Shown here: in pieces, positions 37,184-46,332 of the stretch | Numbering within the stretch: the first letter of the stretch is position 1 | How the letters are laid out: every line of letters starts with the position of its first letter | Source: Sipunculus nudus | Lineage: Eukaryota > Annelida > Sipuncula > Golfingiida > Sipunculidae | Length of the DNA: 64,000 nt | Assembly: GCA_026874595.1 (NCBI GenBank) | Contig: CM049307.1 | Coordinates: 95,146,330 to 95,210,329 of the forward strand | Direction: 5' to 3' | Notes under the pieces: generated by a model | Told to the model about the DNA's origin: nothing | The model's input: the letters and a program-made list of their open reading frames with translations, nothing else | Database searches by the model: none | Translations under genes and position numbers: made by a program

Positions 37184-38070
37184 GCATATACACAAAAGGA
37201 TTTAATCTGTTAAGATATGAAATTTGAAAATAAAAGCTCATAAACAAGGCTAGTTATTGAAGTTTTTTTTTTTTTTTTGGGGGGGGGGAGTGGTGGGGGC
37301 TCCATTGTATTCACTTGCATTGTCAAGATCCAAACTGCCTACTGCTGGTCACTCGAGGTCACTTAATACAACATTGCCTGCATGACGGATTAGAAATGCA
37401 TCACTCAGGAGCACCCCTGCTGTCAAAGATGCACAGTTATTCTCAGATCACTCCCCATCCCATCCTCACAGCAATATACATCAAATGTAGTGGAATAATT
37501 GTTATAGTTTGAACTGTATTTCCAAAACTGAAAAGCTGTTTTATCTGCGATGTAATCTACAAGATGCCATGTTGTGATATTGTGTCACTTTTGAAGAAAC
37601 CAATTTCCTTAATAATAATTTTAATCAATTTATGATTCGAAATAAGATTAAATCCATCAGTGTGCTTAATGTGATGTTATAAGAGCAAAATTAGCGATAA
37701 ATGATGATGATATTTAGAATTTTGAAGTGACTTAAATATGATATCCAGATATATATGTTATATTGCAAATGTAAGAAAATTATGAACTTAAACAAATTTG
37801 ATAAAATAAAAAGTGAGAATCTAATACAAACTTTTGTTCATTATTTTCCTGCCTCAGGAGAATGGGGAAAAAAGTGATCAGCCTTGTCCGTCTACCTGTC
37901 CGTCTGTCCATTTCTAAATATTTTTCATGTAGAACTGTTGAATTTAATTTCATATCCCATATGTGCATGCAGAGATGTTGAAACTCCCACCATTCAGCGC
38001 CTCCAAACACCTCCAAACCATAAAGTCCTTCTACCTGTGGACTGGGGGCGTTAGTTATATGGCAAGTGTA
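37184..38070. other. Intergenic stretch with poly-T/G tract and GTCCGTC motif
   Basis: Contains a T run followed by a G run (37264-37287). Around 37845-37912 it contains CCTGCCTCAGGAGAATGGGG followed by GTCCGTCTACCTGTCCGTCT, similar to the end of the tandem element at 63.5 kb. No gene is supported. Confidence 0.4.
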
Positions 38071-38073
38071 TAA

Positions 38074-38434
38074 GGCTTTCCATGAGCGCGACGCGTTTGC
38101 CGCACGACATACCGCGCGACATGCCGCGCGGGTAATCGCGGCACCAGAACGTTTCCATGACCGCGATTTTTCTGCGATACAATGCGATGGAGCTCTGTTG
38201 GTGCAGCCATGTTTCCCTGCAAAAATAACGCCTGTCGGGGCGTTGAACGCGTTGAACGCGTGTCGCAGAAATCCCTACTTGCACGATTTTCGCCGCACAA
38301 TATTTGTGTCGCGCGGGATGTCTCGCGGGAACCCGCGTCCATAGAAAGGCTACATGGTAAAAACGCTAGAGCGATTCTGCCGCTGTCGCAACGCCATCGC
38401 ATCGCAAAAAAATCGCGTTCATGGAATGGCAGCC
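38074..38434. mobile_element. PIF/Harbinger-type MITE with TAA target-site duplication
   Basis: A 361-bp CpG-rich element within AT-rich DNA. The ends are GGCTTTCCATGAGCGCGA and, on the other strand, GGCTGCCATTCCATGAACGC: inverted repeats differing by a short gap. It is flanked by TAA at 38071-38073 and 38435-38437. A 3-bp TWA duplication and GG-starting TIRs are typical of PIF/Harbinger elements. It has no transposase; open frames here are by-products of the GC-rich sequence. Confidence 0.72.
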
Positions 38435-38439
38435 TAAAG

Positions 38440-38665
38440 CTTATGGAATTGAAAAAAAGGGGTTTGATAAAAAAAATAGGATTAATTGAACAAACGTGTC
38501 AACTGTTGGGCTGTCAACAACTTATCAAGGAGTCAACCACTTATCATGGTAATGGTATAGATCTCATGTTTACAAATTGCTCGCATGCTTCAGTTTCATC
38601 ATTAGAAAACACATAGTCAGATCACAAAGTATTATTTGCATCAATTTTCTCACGTATCATTTCAA
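38440..38665 (+). pseudogene. LINE endonuclease fragment
   Basis: One plus-strand frame contains CQLLGCQQLIKESTTYHGNG followed by IDLMFTN and, after an in-frame TAG, SDHKVLFASI. This is the C-terminal signature of apurinic-type endonucleases of LINEs ('QLI..PT...S.IDLIFTN...SDHxxV'). Only about 60 codons survive, with one nonsense codon. It begins right after the MITE. Confidence 0.65.
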
Positions 38666-38744
38666 ATAAATCAAATCATCAATTTTATAATCTGTTGATT
38701 ATATCTATGTTGTAACAATAAAATATCATAATTATATGCAAAGT

Positions 38745-39060
38745 AAACTAGAAATCTGCATTCTAAGGAATATAAGTCTCCGGCATGTATGCATTCACTT
38801 ATTCGGCCCATATTCGCAGGTTCATTCATGCGTAAGTAACTGTTCATTTGTGAATATTCTTTGATGACGTTCCCGATTCCGGGTCATGTGCTGGATCCAA
38901 ACCAAAATCTAAACGATTTTCCTTGATCCATTCTTGAAATGAACTGAAACTTCTGGAGATTCTGTTCAGGAATTTGATATGTTGTGAACAGCACACATAC
39001 ACGCAAAGGGGATGATGGGATTCCTTACTGGCGGAGGCAATACGAATGTATCGTTTTGAA
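38745..39060 (+). repeat. Dispersed repeat F, copy 2
   Basis: A diverged copy of the element in MCT-like intron 1, with the same ordered blocks from CTGCATTCTAAGGAA to GGCGGAGGCAAT. A CA-rich run is reduced to CACACATACACGC. Confidence 0.55.
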
Positions 39061-39114
39061 TGTATTGTTTTGAAACAATTCTCATCAGATATATTTGAAC
39101 GGTCTGCATTGGCC

Positions 39115-39262
39115 TTCTCACTACATTTATATTTACCCCGCTGCTGTATTTAAAAGCCCCGGTGCGTTGAGGATGGAAGAGTATGATGCCCACAAACCCT
39201 TACCAACAAAGTTGTACCCTTGTGAGTCCGATTATGCGCAGTGTACGGGCCGCGCGAACATG
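39115..39262 (+). repeat. Dispersed repeat G, copy 1
   Basis: Shares with 61395-61545 the blocks AAGCCCCGGTGC(G/A)TTGAG, GCCCACAAACCCTTA and CCGATT(A/C)TGCGCAGT. The ends and the class are unknown. Confidence 0.55.
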
Positions 39263-39294
39263 TTGTAGAGATTATAACCTGGTCCAGGATGCAC

Positions 39295-39728
39295 TGGTAA
39301 CAAACTTACAAGTCTCTCAGTTGATGTAAAAGATTCTTTATTTTAACTATAAAGGAGAGGGTATGCCGAGCCCCTGTTTAGGGCTTGGCCCCCAGTTTGT
39401 AACTGCCTCTAAACACCTCGCTTCTCTCCCAGCATTATTCATACACCATTAGTAAACCAATCAGAGATTTCCCTGACGTGTCACCACAGATGCAATTAAA
39501 GAAAGGTGTGCACAGGAGCTGAATGAAAGTGCAATTAGACTGAATAGAGTTGCCATGTAATCAAGGCTAAGCAATTACAGTCATTATGTTAATACCTGGC
39601 AACTCAGCTCTGACATTTGAATACACAAAGTCCCAATTAACTTAAACACCTGCAACTTACATAATATATAATATGATGAAATACAGAGAGTGAGAATTGC
39701 AGTAATAGACTGGCCTTAGTACATTACA
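39295..39728 (-). mobile_element. LTR (3' LTR) of an LTR retrotransposon
   Basis: 434 bp reading TGTAATGTAC...GTTTGTTACCA on the minus strand, that is, with TG...CA ends. It contains an AATAAA signal (AAAATAAAGAATC) near its 3' end. A polypurine tract, GGGGAAGGGGAGGTG, sits immediately upstream on the minus strand (39729-39745). A partial second copy lies at 41281-41339. The superfamily (Ty3/gypsy or other) cannot be decided without pol. Confidence 0.7.
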
Positions 39729-39745
39729 CACCTCCCCTTCCCCAT
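39729..39745 (-). other. Polypurine tract of the LTR element
   Basis: The minus strand reads TGGGGAAGGGGAGGTG directly before the LTR start TGTAATG. This is the usual position and composition of the plus-strand primer of LTR retrotransposons. Confidence 0.65.
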
Positions 39746-41280
39746 AAAAATTTAATTTTTAAACAAAATTAAAATTTTCTACATAAAATAGTCATGAATA
39801 CCAGTACAATCATTCCAACATATCTATCTGTGCACAGTGATTAAAAGGTGAATCTCAGACATTAAAAATGATGTTTACTGTAACAAATTTGTTTGCATTT
39901 TGAAAAAAAAATGTTGATGTGGGGACATTTTAAGTCATTACTTGCGTATCTGACGTATGAAATGTATACATTCATATTGTATGATTCAAATATATAAGAC
40001 AAGTAGCACATTAGGCATGAGTATTTCACATTTATGTGACCTCTTGCACTCATTAAGCGTCAATACATTCTATATACTCAATAATCTAATAACGTTTGCA
40101 CATATCCACTTGCAACCTGTCATTTAAGCTCTGAATGACATCATAATACACCCATGAATATCCTTACGGGTGTTCATACCTCTGTCTGTCCCATATATAT
40201 TCACACAGGAATACTTAAGACACCCAAATATGATCCCATTGACCAAAATAAAACGAAAAAAAAATTGCCAAATACCATACCAGACGCTCATTTCTGATCC
40301 GTCTTTTTAGGTAAACAAATGACAGTGTAACTCTTCCCTTATTCTGTAATATATCACTGATCAGGGCCAGTTCACACTGACAAAACTTAGAAACAAATTG
40401 CCTAATACCATACTAGACGCTCATTTCTGATCCATCTTCAACAGGTATGTCAGTGATACACTTAAAACTCTGTTTTGTGCCACCGAACAGGCAGGTTGAC
40501 ACTGAGAGAATCTGACAAAAAAAATACTATACCAGACGCTCATTTCTGATCTGTCCTTACCAGGTAATATATAGCAGGGTAACACTTTACTAATTTTGTC
40601 CTATACCACTGAATAGGCAGGTTTGTACTGACAAAACATACCAGACGCTCATTTCTGATCCGTCCTAACAGGTACGCCAGTAACACCAATAATTCTGTTG
40701 TGTGCCAATACCATACAAGACGCTCATTTCTGATCCATCCTTTCTAGGTAAATATATGGCAAGACATATATATACTATAGTATACTATAGGAACAGTAAA
40801 TTCATGACAATGTGAATTATTTGTTAAACACATGCATATATATATATATATATATATAAAGATATTACTGTTACCCTGGTCGGTTAAGACTCCCATATAC
40901 CAGGTTTTACATTTTCAGACTATTAATAAGACGTGTACAGGATACTTGAACAGTTTCCTATCTTCATCACACTTAACAAAGTAAAACAAAAATAGATAAA
41001 TAAATAAAATTATGATGGGAATGTATGAAATTTGCAACTGCTGCTTACATGTATGGGATGTTCAAAAGCATGGTCCGTCCCTACATTACATAAAAAAATA
41101 TATAGCTGTTGAACTGAAGCTATAGTGTACAACTTGTCACTATCAACAGTAAGACTTATATTGGTTGAATTATATAACCATTGTCACACCGTTCAGCTAT
41201 AAGCTACTGATATTATCTTACTCAAAAGTGTGTAACACGTTAATACACACAATAAAGGATAAACTTAATTTATGATGAAA
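39746..41280 (-). mobile_element. Internal region of a coding-less LTR element
   Basis: About 1.5 kb between the 3' LTR and the residual 5' LTR, with no gag or pol similarity. It holds five copies of AGACGCTCATTTCTGATC (near 40283, 40415, 40534, 40643, 40718), each followed within about 15 bp by AGGTA. A TA-rich run lies at 40837-40858. The structure resembles a non-autonomous or deleted LTR element. Confidence 0.55.
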
Positions 41281-41339
41281 AAAATGATGAAATACAGAGA
41301 GTGAGAATTATAGTAATAGACTGGCCCTAGTAGATTACA
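41281..41339 (-). mobile_element. Residual 5' LTR fragment
   Basis: 59 bp nearly matching 39671-39728 (ATACAGAGAGTGAGAATT, AGTAATAGACTGGCC, ATTACA). Similarity stops abruptly at 41281, so most of this LTR is deleted or replaced. Confidence 0.6.
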
Positions 41340-41382
41340 ATGTAGCCATTCTGGTGGCTCAAATCGCTACCTACTCTTATTA

Positions 41383-41916
41383 AACTAGAATACGGGTAGT
41401 CGACAAGCGACTACGTGTATGCGCCTAAATCAGAGTGGAACGAGTGAAGTGAGGCATGGATTGAGTGACAAGGGGAAATAGAGTGAGGTGTGTTGCATAT
41501 TAGCATGGATGTCTGCAGCCGAAATGTGTATGTATGTTGCGTCACCTACCAGAAATCCAGAAAGCTGTCCAAGTTGTATACCTATGCAAAATTTTAGGCA
41601 AAAGGTCAAACCACTGCATGAATATGACTGATTTTATCCCACGGCAGACAAACAGACAGACGCTATGCAAAAATGCTCGCAGGTGGCCCCTCCAGTTTTG
41701 TATATGATAAAGAGCTATGTGAGATCTAAATACATGCAAAATGTTGGCCCAATCGGTCAAACGGTTCCCGAGATACGAGCTTGGATGTCTGCAGCGTAAA
41801 CTAGAATGTAGGTGGCGCCACCTGTCATAAAATCAAGAAAGCTGTCCAGGATGTATAAACCTGCAAAATTTTAGGCAGTTATGTCAAACCACTACAGAGA
41901 TATGAGTGATATTTTT
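41383..41916 (+). mobile_element. Tandem-core element A, copy 3, left part
   Basis: It starts ACTAGAATACGGGTAGTCGA then CTACGTGTATGCGCC, as at 13574, and runs through nearly two core units, with GGTGGCGCCACC at 41812. It stops within a unit at GAGATATGAGTGAT, where the DIRS-order element begins. The right part resumes at 46426 with CCCACGGCAGACAAACAGAC, the sequence expected next in the unit. Confidence 0.75.
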
Positions 41917-41918
41917 TC

Positions 41919-41997
41919 GCAAATCTACGTATCAAACAAACAAGTAAACAGTAAATAATTTATTTATAACATAAAAATAAATTATAATGTGCCTTAT
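41919..41997 (-). repeat. DIRS-order element B2 repeat
   Basis: The outer B copy, directly adjoining the interrupted tandem-core element on its plus-strand left. It is separated from A2 by about 90 bp that are absent between A2 and B1. Confidence 0.85.
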
Positions 41998-42088
41998 CCA
42001 TGCCCAGTGCTTCACCATCACCGAACCGTCTTAACCTAGGTAGCCTGGTCATTAATATATGATAAATATGATTAATATATTACCACTT

Positions 42089-42193
42089 AGCACCTAGCAT
42101 GAATAAATTACCGTAAGCGACCTAGCGCTTACGAAGTGCAGCTGACCGCCGCAGGCGGCAGCACATGCAGTTTAATTGTTTGTGTGACTACTA
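42089..42193 (-). repeat. DIRS-order element A2 repeat
   Basis: 105 bp, matching A1 except for one base, and separated from B1 by only five bases (TTTCA). The A2-B1 neighbourhood is what an A-B circle junction would look like. Confidence 0.88.
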
Positions 42194-42198
42194 TTTCA

Positions 42199-42276
42199 GC
42201 AAATCTACGTCACAACAAACAAGTAAACAGTAAATAATTTATTTATAACATAAAAATAAATTATAATGTGCCTTAT
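42199..42276 (-). repeat. DIRS-order element B1 repeat
   Basis: Starts (plus strand) GCAAATCTACGT and ends GTGCCTTAT. It matches B2 apart from a small indel near ATCAAACAAA/CACAACAAAC. Confidence 0.85.
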
Positions 42277-42399
42277 TTCAGAGTATATCCATAACACCAA
42301 AATGAGAAATAAGTAAAAAAGACTAGGCCTGTATGACATGCCCATCTGAAGATAAGAAAACAGGAAATGAAAGCACATGAATGTGCAAATAAAAATTAA

Positions 42400-43656
42400 T
42401 TACTGTGACAGCATGAACAATGTGTACTCCTTTGGTGCTCTACAGGATACATAATGTTCAAAGAAAACAGATCTAGACTTCCATCTACCAATATGCATAG
42501 CTGTGTCAGGATCACATGGGTGCTCAACTGCCCTTGTGGCAGCAGAGGGACGGAAACATTTAGCAGAAAAACCCTGTCCACCAAGGCCTGCAGCAGTAAT
42601 ACTGTCCTGTAAAATCTGACCTACCGTAGCAGCAGAAATAGCAGAGTATGGCTTCCTAAGAGTAAGGAACACTGGGCCCTTTGGCCCTCTCATATGAGAT
42701 GTCCGGACAATATAAGTCTGTAGGCATAGTACAGGGTCGAGCTGTCTATCAGCACAATGGGGCACAGTAACGGAAAACCCTGATCTATCAGTGTCATTCT
42801 TTATTCCATGGTAAGTAACAGTAAGGGATCCATCGTTGTTAAACTTTAAATGGTCCATGGAAAATAACATGCGCTTAGCATCACCTGACCCTGGTTCAAA
42901 CTGAACAGCCTTAGGTGCAAGATCAGAGGGTCTAAGCATGTAAGTCATAGCGAGGAGTGTGATTGCTTTCATACGTAGTTGCTTTATTGACAGCTTGTCA
43001 TTCTCTGGCCAAGCTTTAAGGAGATCAGTAAATGGTTCCACTGGGAGCAATTTTACACGTCTACGAGGGACAGTGGTACCTGACTTGATCAAGGCATCCA
43101 CCAGTCTTCTAATATTATTATCAACAGTAATATCAGGCAACTGATAAGCCAATTGGCAGTGAGACAAAGCAGCAAGCATGGATTGTAAAGTGGACCTAGG
43201 CCTATCAGACGTATCAGATAGTACACATAGAAAATCTGCTAGGTCTGCCGTTTTCGTTGGTGGGAACACAACCTTGTTTTCCTTGCAAAAGTAAAATAAC
43301 TTGTTTAAAAGTCTGTTATAAAGCTGTAATGTGGACTGAGACAGACTGAAAGGGAGCTGCACTGCAGCACGTTGTGACCAACCTATGGCAAGTAGCTGAT
43401 CTTGCCAGAGATTCGCCAAGCATACAGGCGCCACCCTGGGTTCTTTAACGGTTCCGGCTGCAGTCCCAGTGGTATTACCCACCGTTTGTTTCTCGGTAGC
43501 CTGACAGGCCTGTCTATGCATAAGCTGAGGAGCCTGTGGAACCAAGACTGACTGGGCCACCAGGGGGCGATCAGGGTAGCGTCTGCCTTCTGAGAGACGA
43601 CTAGGGCCAGCACTCGCGGAATTAGCCAAAACGGGCAGTTTACAAAGTTGTTGCAT
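42400..43656 (-). CDS. Tyrosine recombinase of the DIRS-order element
   Basis: An intact 418-codon frame. The N-terminal 100 residues overlap the pol ORF. A SAM-like core-binding domain follows (LYNRLLNKLFYFCKENKV), then the catalytic domain. Active-site candidates are Arg in LLAMTYMLRPSDL, the KCFRPSAATR box in place of the usual HxxR, His/Trp in AMHIGRWKS and the nucleophile in VFFEHYVSC. It would join the cDNA circle to the target without a target duplication. No stop or frameshift is seen, so this ORF could still be functional in trans. Confidence 0.87.
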   Translation of the reverse strand: MQQLCKLPVLANSASAGPSRLSEGRRYPDRPLVAQSVLVPQAPQLMHRQACQATEKQTVGNTTGTAAGTVKEPRVAPVCLANLWQDQLLAIGWSQRAAVQLPFSLSQSTLQLYNRLLNKLFYFCKENKVVFPPTKTADLADFLCVLSDTSDRPRSTLQSMLAALSHCQLAYQLPDITVDNNIRRLVDALIKSGTTVPRRRVKLLPVEPFTDLLKAWPENDKLSIKQLRMKAITLLAMTYMLRPSDLAPKAVQFEPGSGDAKRMLFSMDHLKFNNDGSLTVTYHGIKNDTDRSGFSVTVPHCADRQLDPVLCLQTYIVRTSHMRGPKGPVFLTLRKPYSAISAATVGQILQDSITAAGLGGQGFSAKCFRPSAATRAVEHPCDPDTAMHIGRWKSRSVFFEHYVSCRAPKEYTLFMLSQ

Positions 43657-44546
43657 CCCCCCCAGTTGGTTTGGGCCAGGGCATCGACAGCCTCGGTTAG
43701 AGGATCCCAGTACAGGCTGTTGTATCTGGGGAGCTGAGTTGTTATGAGGGATTCAAACCGGTCTAAGTCGTGAGGACCCCACAGTCGGTCTAACATTTGA
43801 AATAAGCGAGGGCTCATCATCCAGTCGTAAGTAGTTAGCTTTCGTGATAATAAGTCGGCATGAGTATTTTCTGGACCAGCCAAATGCTTCGCAGAGAGGT
43901 CTATCTGATTGTTGTATGCGGCAGCCCATATAGCCCTTGCTACATGTGTCAGTTGTAAACATGGGCCGCCTAAGTGGTTGATGTAGGCAACACTGGAGAT
44001 ATTGTCTGTTAGAACCTGTACAACCTTTCCCTTGAGAAGAGGCATAAAAGTTAGTAAGGCTAACAGTATGGCGAACAGCTCCCTGTAGTTTGACGACTGA
44101 TGGGTGGTGAATACATCCCATAAGCCGCTTGCCTCCATGTTGTTGCATACAGCCCCCCAGCCGGAGGCTGATGCGTCTGTTACAAGTTGTACCTGAATGG
44201 ACTTGTTGGTTACTGGGCTCCCATTCCAGGTGGTTAGGGCACACAGCCACCAACGAAGATCCCTGCAAGTGGCGGGATTTAGACATAGTCGGTCTGTCCA
44301 TGAGTTTCTTGTAGCAAGTAACTGATACAAATTGCGAAGAAGTAGTTTGGCAGGTAAAATACACAATGTCATACTAATACATTGGCCTGCTATACGTGCT
44401 AGTGCCCTAGCAGTTAGCCAACCTTGATTTAAGGCTCTATTTATATCCTTCCTAATTCTCCTCACCCTATCTTTGGGAATATAAATTCCAAGTTTTGTTA
44501 TCATTTGTAACGGTACACATTTTATACCCAAGGAAATTAACCACAT
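43383..44546 (-). CDS. RNase H and downstream region of DIRS-order pol
   Basis: A 387-codon open frame with no natural start, continuing pol from the RT frame after a one-base shift. Its RNase H has all four acidic positions visible: VTDASASGWGAV (D), SSNYRELFAILLAL (E), VLTDNISSVAYIN (D), PENTHADLLSR (D). The region after it (about residues 225-330: DRFESL, YNSLYWDP, EAVDALAQTNW, NCPFWLIPRVL, LIAPWWPSQSWF) matches the conserved segment behind RNase H in DIRS elements, which some authors assign to an adenine-methyltransferase-like fold; NCPF would be a degenerate NPPF motif. Its 3' end overlaps the recombinase ORF by 274 nt in another frame. Confidence 0.8.
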   Translation of the reverse strand: MWLISLGIKCVPLQMITKLGIYIPKDRVRRIRKDINRALNQGWLTARALARIAGQCISMTLCILPAKLLLRNLYQLLATRNSWTDRLCLNPATCRDLRWWLCALTTWNGSPVTNKSIQVQLVTDASASGWGAVCNNMEASGLWDVFTTHQSSNYRELFAILLALLTFMPLLKGKVVQVLTDNISSVAYINHLGGPCLQLTHVARAIWAAAYNNQIDLSAKHLAGPENTHADLLSRKLTTYDWMMSPRLFQMLDRLWGPHDLDRFESLITTQLPRYNSLYWDPLTEAVDALAQTNWGGCNNFVNCPFWLIPRVLALVVSQKADATLIAPWWPSQSWFHRLLSLCIDRPVRLPRNKRWVIPLGLQPEPLKNPGWRLYAWRISGKISYLP

Positions 44547-45135
44547 GACTCGGAACCAGATTGGATTTTTCCCAGTTTATAAACCAGCCAAGATTCTGTA
44601 ATACTGTTAGCAGTAAATCTTTGTGTGCATCAATATTATGACTATCTACCATTAATATGAAGTCATCAACATAAGCAACAACCCTCAAGTTGTTTTCTCT
44701 CAAATATTTAACTACAGGCCTAATACACTTCTGGAAATAAAATGGAGAAACACATAAACCAAAGGGTAAAACCTGCCATACATAGTATTTTCCCCTCCAG
44801 GAAAACCCTAAATACTGTTGGTGCTCCCTGAGAACAGGGATATGATAAAAACCATTGCGTATATCAAGTGTGATAAGTTTGTCATGAGGCTTGACAAGTG
44901 ACTGTACAGTTCTAATATCCTCTTGTTTGAATGAAGGTACATCACAGCACCTGTTTACCTCTCGAAGATCTATAATTAGTCTCAACTGGTTATTTCTCTT
45001 CGGCACCACTGAAATGGGAGACACACAAGCAGGTGTAGAGTCAACCTGTCTCACAGCCCCTGATTGCAATAAGCATTCAAGTTCATTGTCAATAAACACA
45101 CAGTGTTTAGAATCAACAACCCTATTTTGGAATTA
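44467..45135 (-). pseudogene. Reverse transcriptase domain of the DIRS-order element (disrupted pol)
   Basis: The frame from just after a TAA (45135-45133) to 44467 encodes the RT fingers and palm: ISVVPKRNNQLRLIIDLREV, VLPFGLCVSPFYFQKC, and the catalytic VAYVDDFILM (YVDD). The same frame continues upstream of the TAA with recognisable pol residues (SWLTHGVAIPFRV, about 45200-45150), so the TAA is an internal stop, not a natural boundary. A GTG sits at 45099, so an ATG start is not evident. At the end, near 44510-44530, similarity passes to the +1/-1 frame that carries RNase H, so a one-base indel or a programmed slip must be invoked. The aspartates needed for catalysis are present. Confidence 0.82.
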
Positions 45136-45402
45136 AAAATGATGAGGTAATACCCTGAACGGTATTGCAACACCATGTGTTAACCAGCTAATGACTTGTG
45201 AAGGCGCCCCAATGTTTCATAAGCTTTAGCATTTAATGAGTCTGCTGAAAATGGTATACACATAGTCCATGGGCATCAAAATTATCAATGAGTCTGCTGG
45301 AAACTGTATACACATAGTCCATGGGCGTCAAAAGTAGGCAGCAGTGTTGAGAATCAACAGAAGAAGCTAAAAATCTAAATGTTAACAGCACAGTGTCACC
45401 AA

Positions 45403-46332
45403 TCAGTTCTGATCACGGGCGTCCTGCTGGGGTGGCCTTGAATATGGAACACCAGAATCTTGGAAGTTCCGGAATGCAGAGGTATTGGCATTGTACTGTC
45501 TTGACTGATAACGACCACGATACCCAGGCCTGTAGCCAAAACCTCTGGGACGGCTGTATGACCTCTCTCTGTCATGTGCTTGGTTCTGCGGGATAATGCT
45601 GTTTGCTATGCGAAGATTTTCAATTGCCCTCGGTGGTAAGGCAGACGTATTTTTCTGCAGGGTACGAAAAATTCTGGAGGCTTGCGGATATTGTGAGCGA
45701 ACAATTAAGTCTGCATACTCATCTTGCAAGGACTGCACATGCGCCAGGTTTATCAGGTATATGTGGTTAAGTTCTTGTTCGAGGGCCTTATCCTGTGGTA
45801 GTGTTGCCAAGAGTTTTAATGTTTTTTCAGCATAACGAGCCGACTTACTAATAACATTGAGCAGTGGTTGGTCATTGCGTGGCACTCCTTGTCTACAGTC
45901 ATGTACCTTATGGTCAGCAGGAAGCACAACATGAGCTAGAGAGTCACGTAATGATTTGAACTGTCCTTGCAAATCTTCCTCAGGGTGATTCACTGTACCG
46001 TGACCAGGACTGAGGGGGCCCCTCAAGCAGTGACAGGGGCAAGAATTATCAGATGCGGCCTGGTGTGGCAAAGCATGTGCTACAAAAGTCGCACTGTTTA
46101 TCTGAGTCGAATCAGTACTCACGGGCGGGTTTGGTGCCGGCGCAGTCTCGCCTTCATTTTTATGAACAGCGGCTTGCCCCTCTAGACTTTCAATCCTGGC
46201 ATTTATTTTCGACTGTTCGACTTTAAAACACTGGAAGTCACTGCATAATTGACTAACTAACACTTCAATTTTACAAAGTGTTTCATTATCGCCCATCGCG
46301 GCTGACCCAAGCGGTAAGGTAGCACCTAGCAT
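45403..46332 (-). CDS. gag-like ORF of the DIRS-order element
   Basis: An intact 309-codon frame. The first ATG (46332) lies inside the A1 repeat; an internal Met at MGDNETLCKIEVLVSQL is an alternative start. The N-terminal part (about residues 15-60) has heptad-like hydrophobic spacing suggestive of a coiled coil, and the middle contains a proline-rich and then a helical segment. The C-terminus (about 265-309) is rich in arginine, glycine and tyrosine (PGYRGRYQSRQYNANTS), suited to nucleic-acid binding. No CCHC zinc knuckle is present. The role as Gag is inferred from position, ahead of pol in the element. Confidence 0.7.
   Translation of the reverse strand: MLGATLPLGSAAMGDNETLCKIEVLVSQLCSDFQCFKVEQSKINARIESLEGQAAVHKNEGETAPAPNPPVSTDSTQINSATFVAHALPHQAASDNSCPCHCLRGPLSPGHGTVNHPEEDLQGQFKSLRDSLAHVVLPADHKVHDCRQGVPRNDQPLLNVISKSARYAEKTLKLLATLPQDKALEQELNHIYLINLAHVQSLQDEYADLIVRSQYPQASRIFRTLQKNTSALPPRAIENLRIANSIIPQNQAHDRERSYSRPRGFGYRPGYRGRYQSRQYNANTSAFRNFQDSGVPYSRPPQQDARDQN

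Noticed and set aside
38066-38616. Several overlapping long open frames on both strands
   Set aside because: They arise from the CpG-rich MITE, which has few stop codons in any frame; only the LINE endonuclease residues after 38440 are meaningful.
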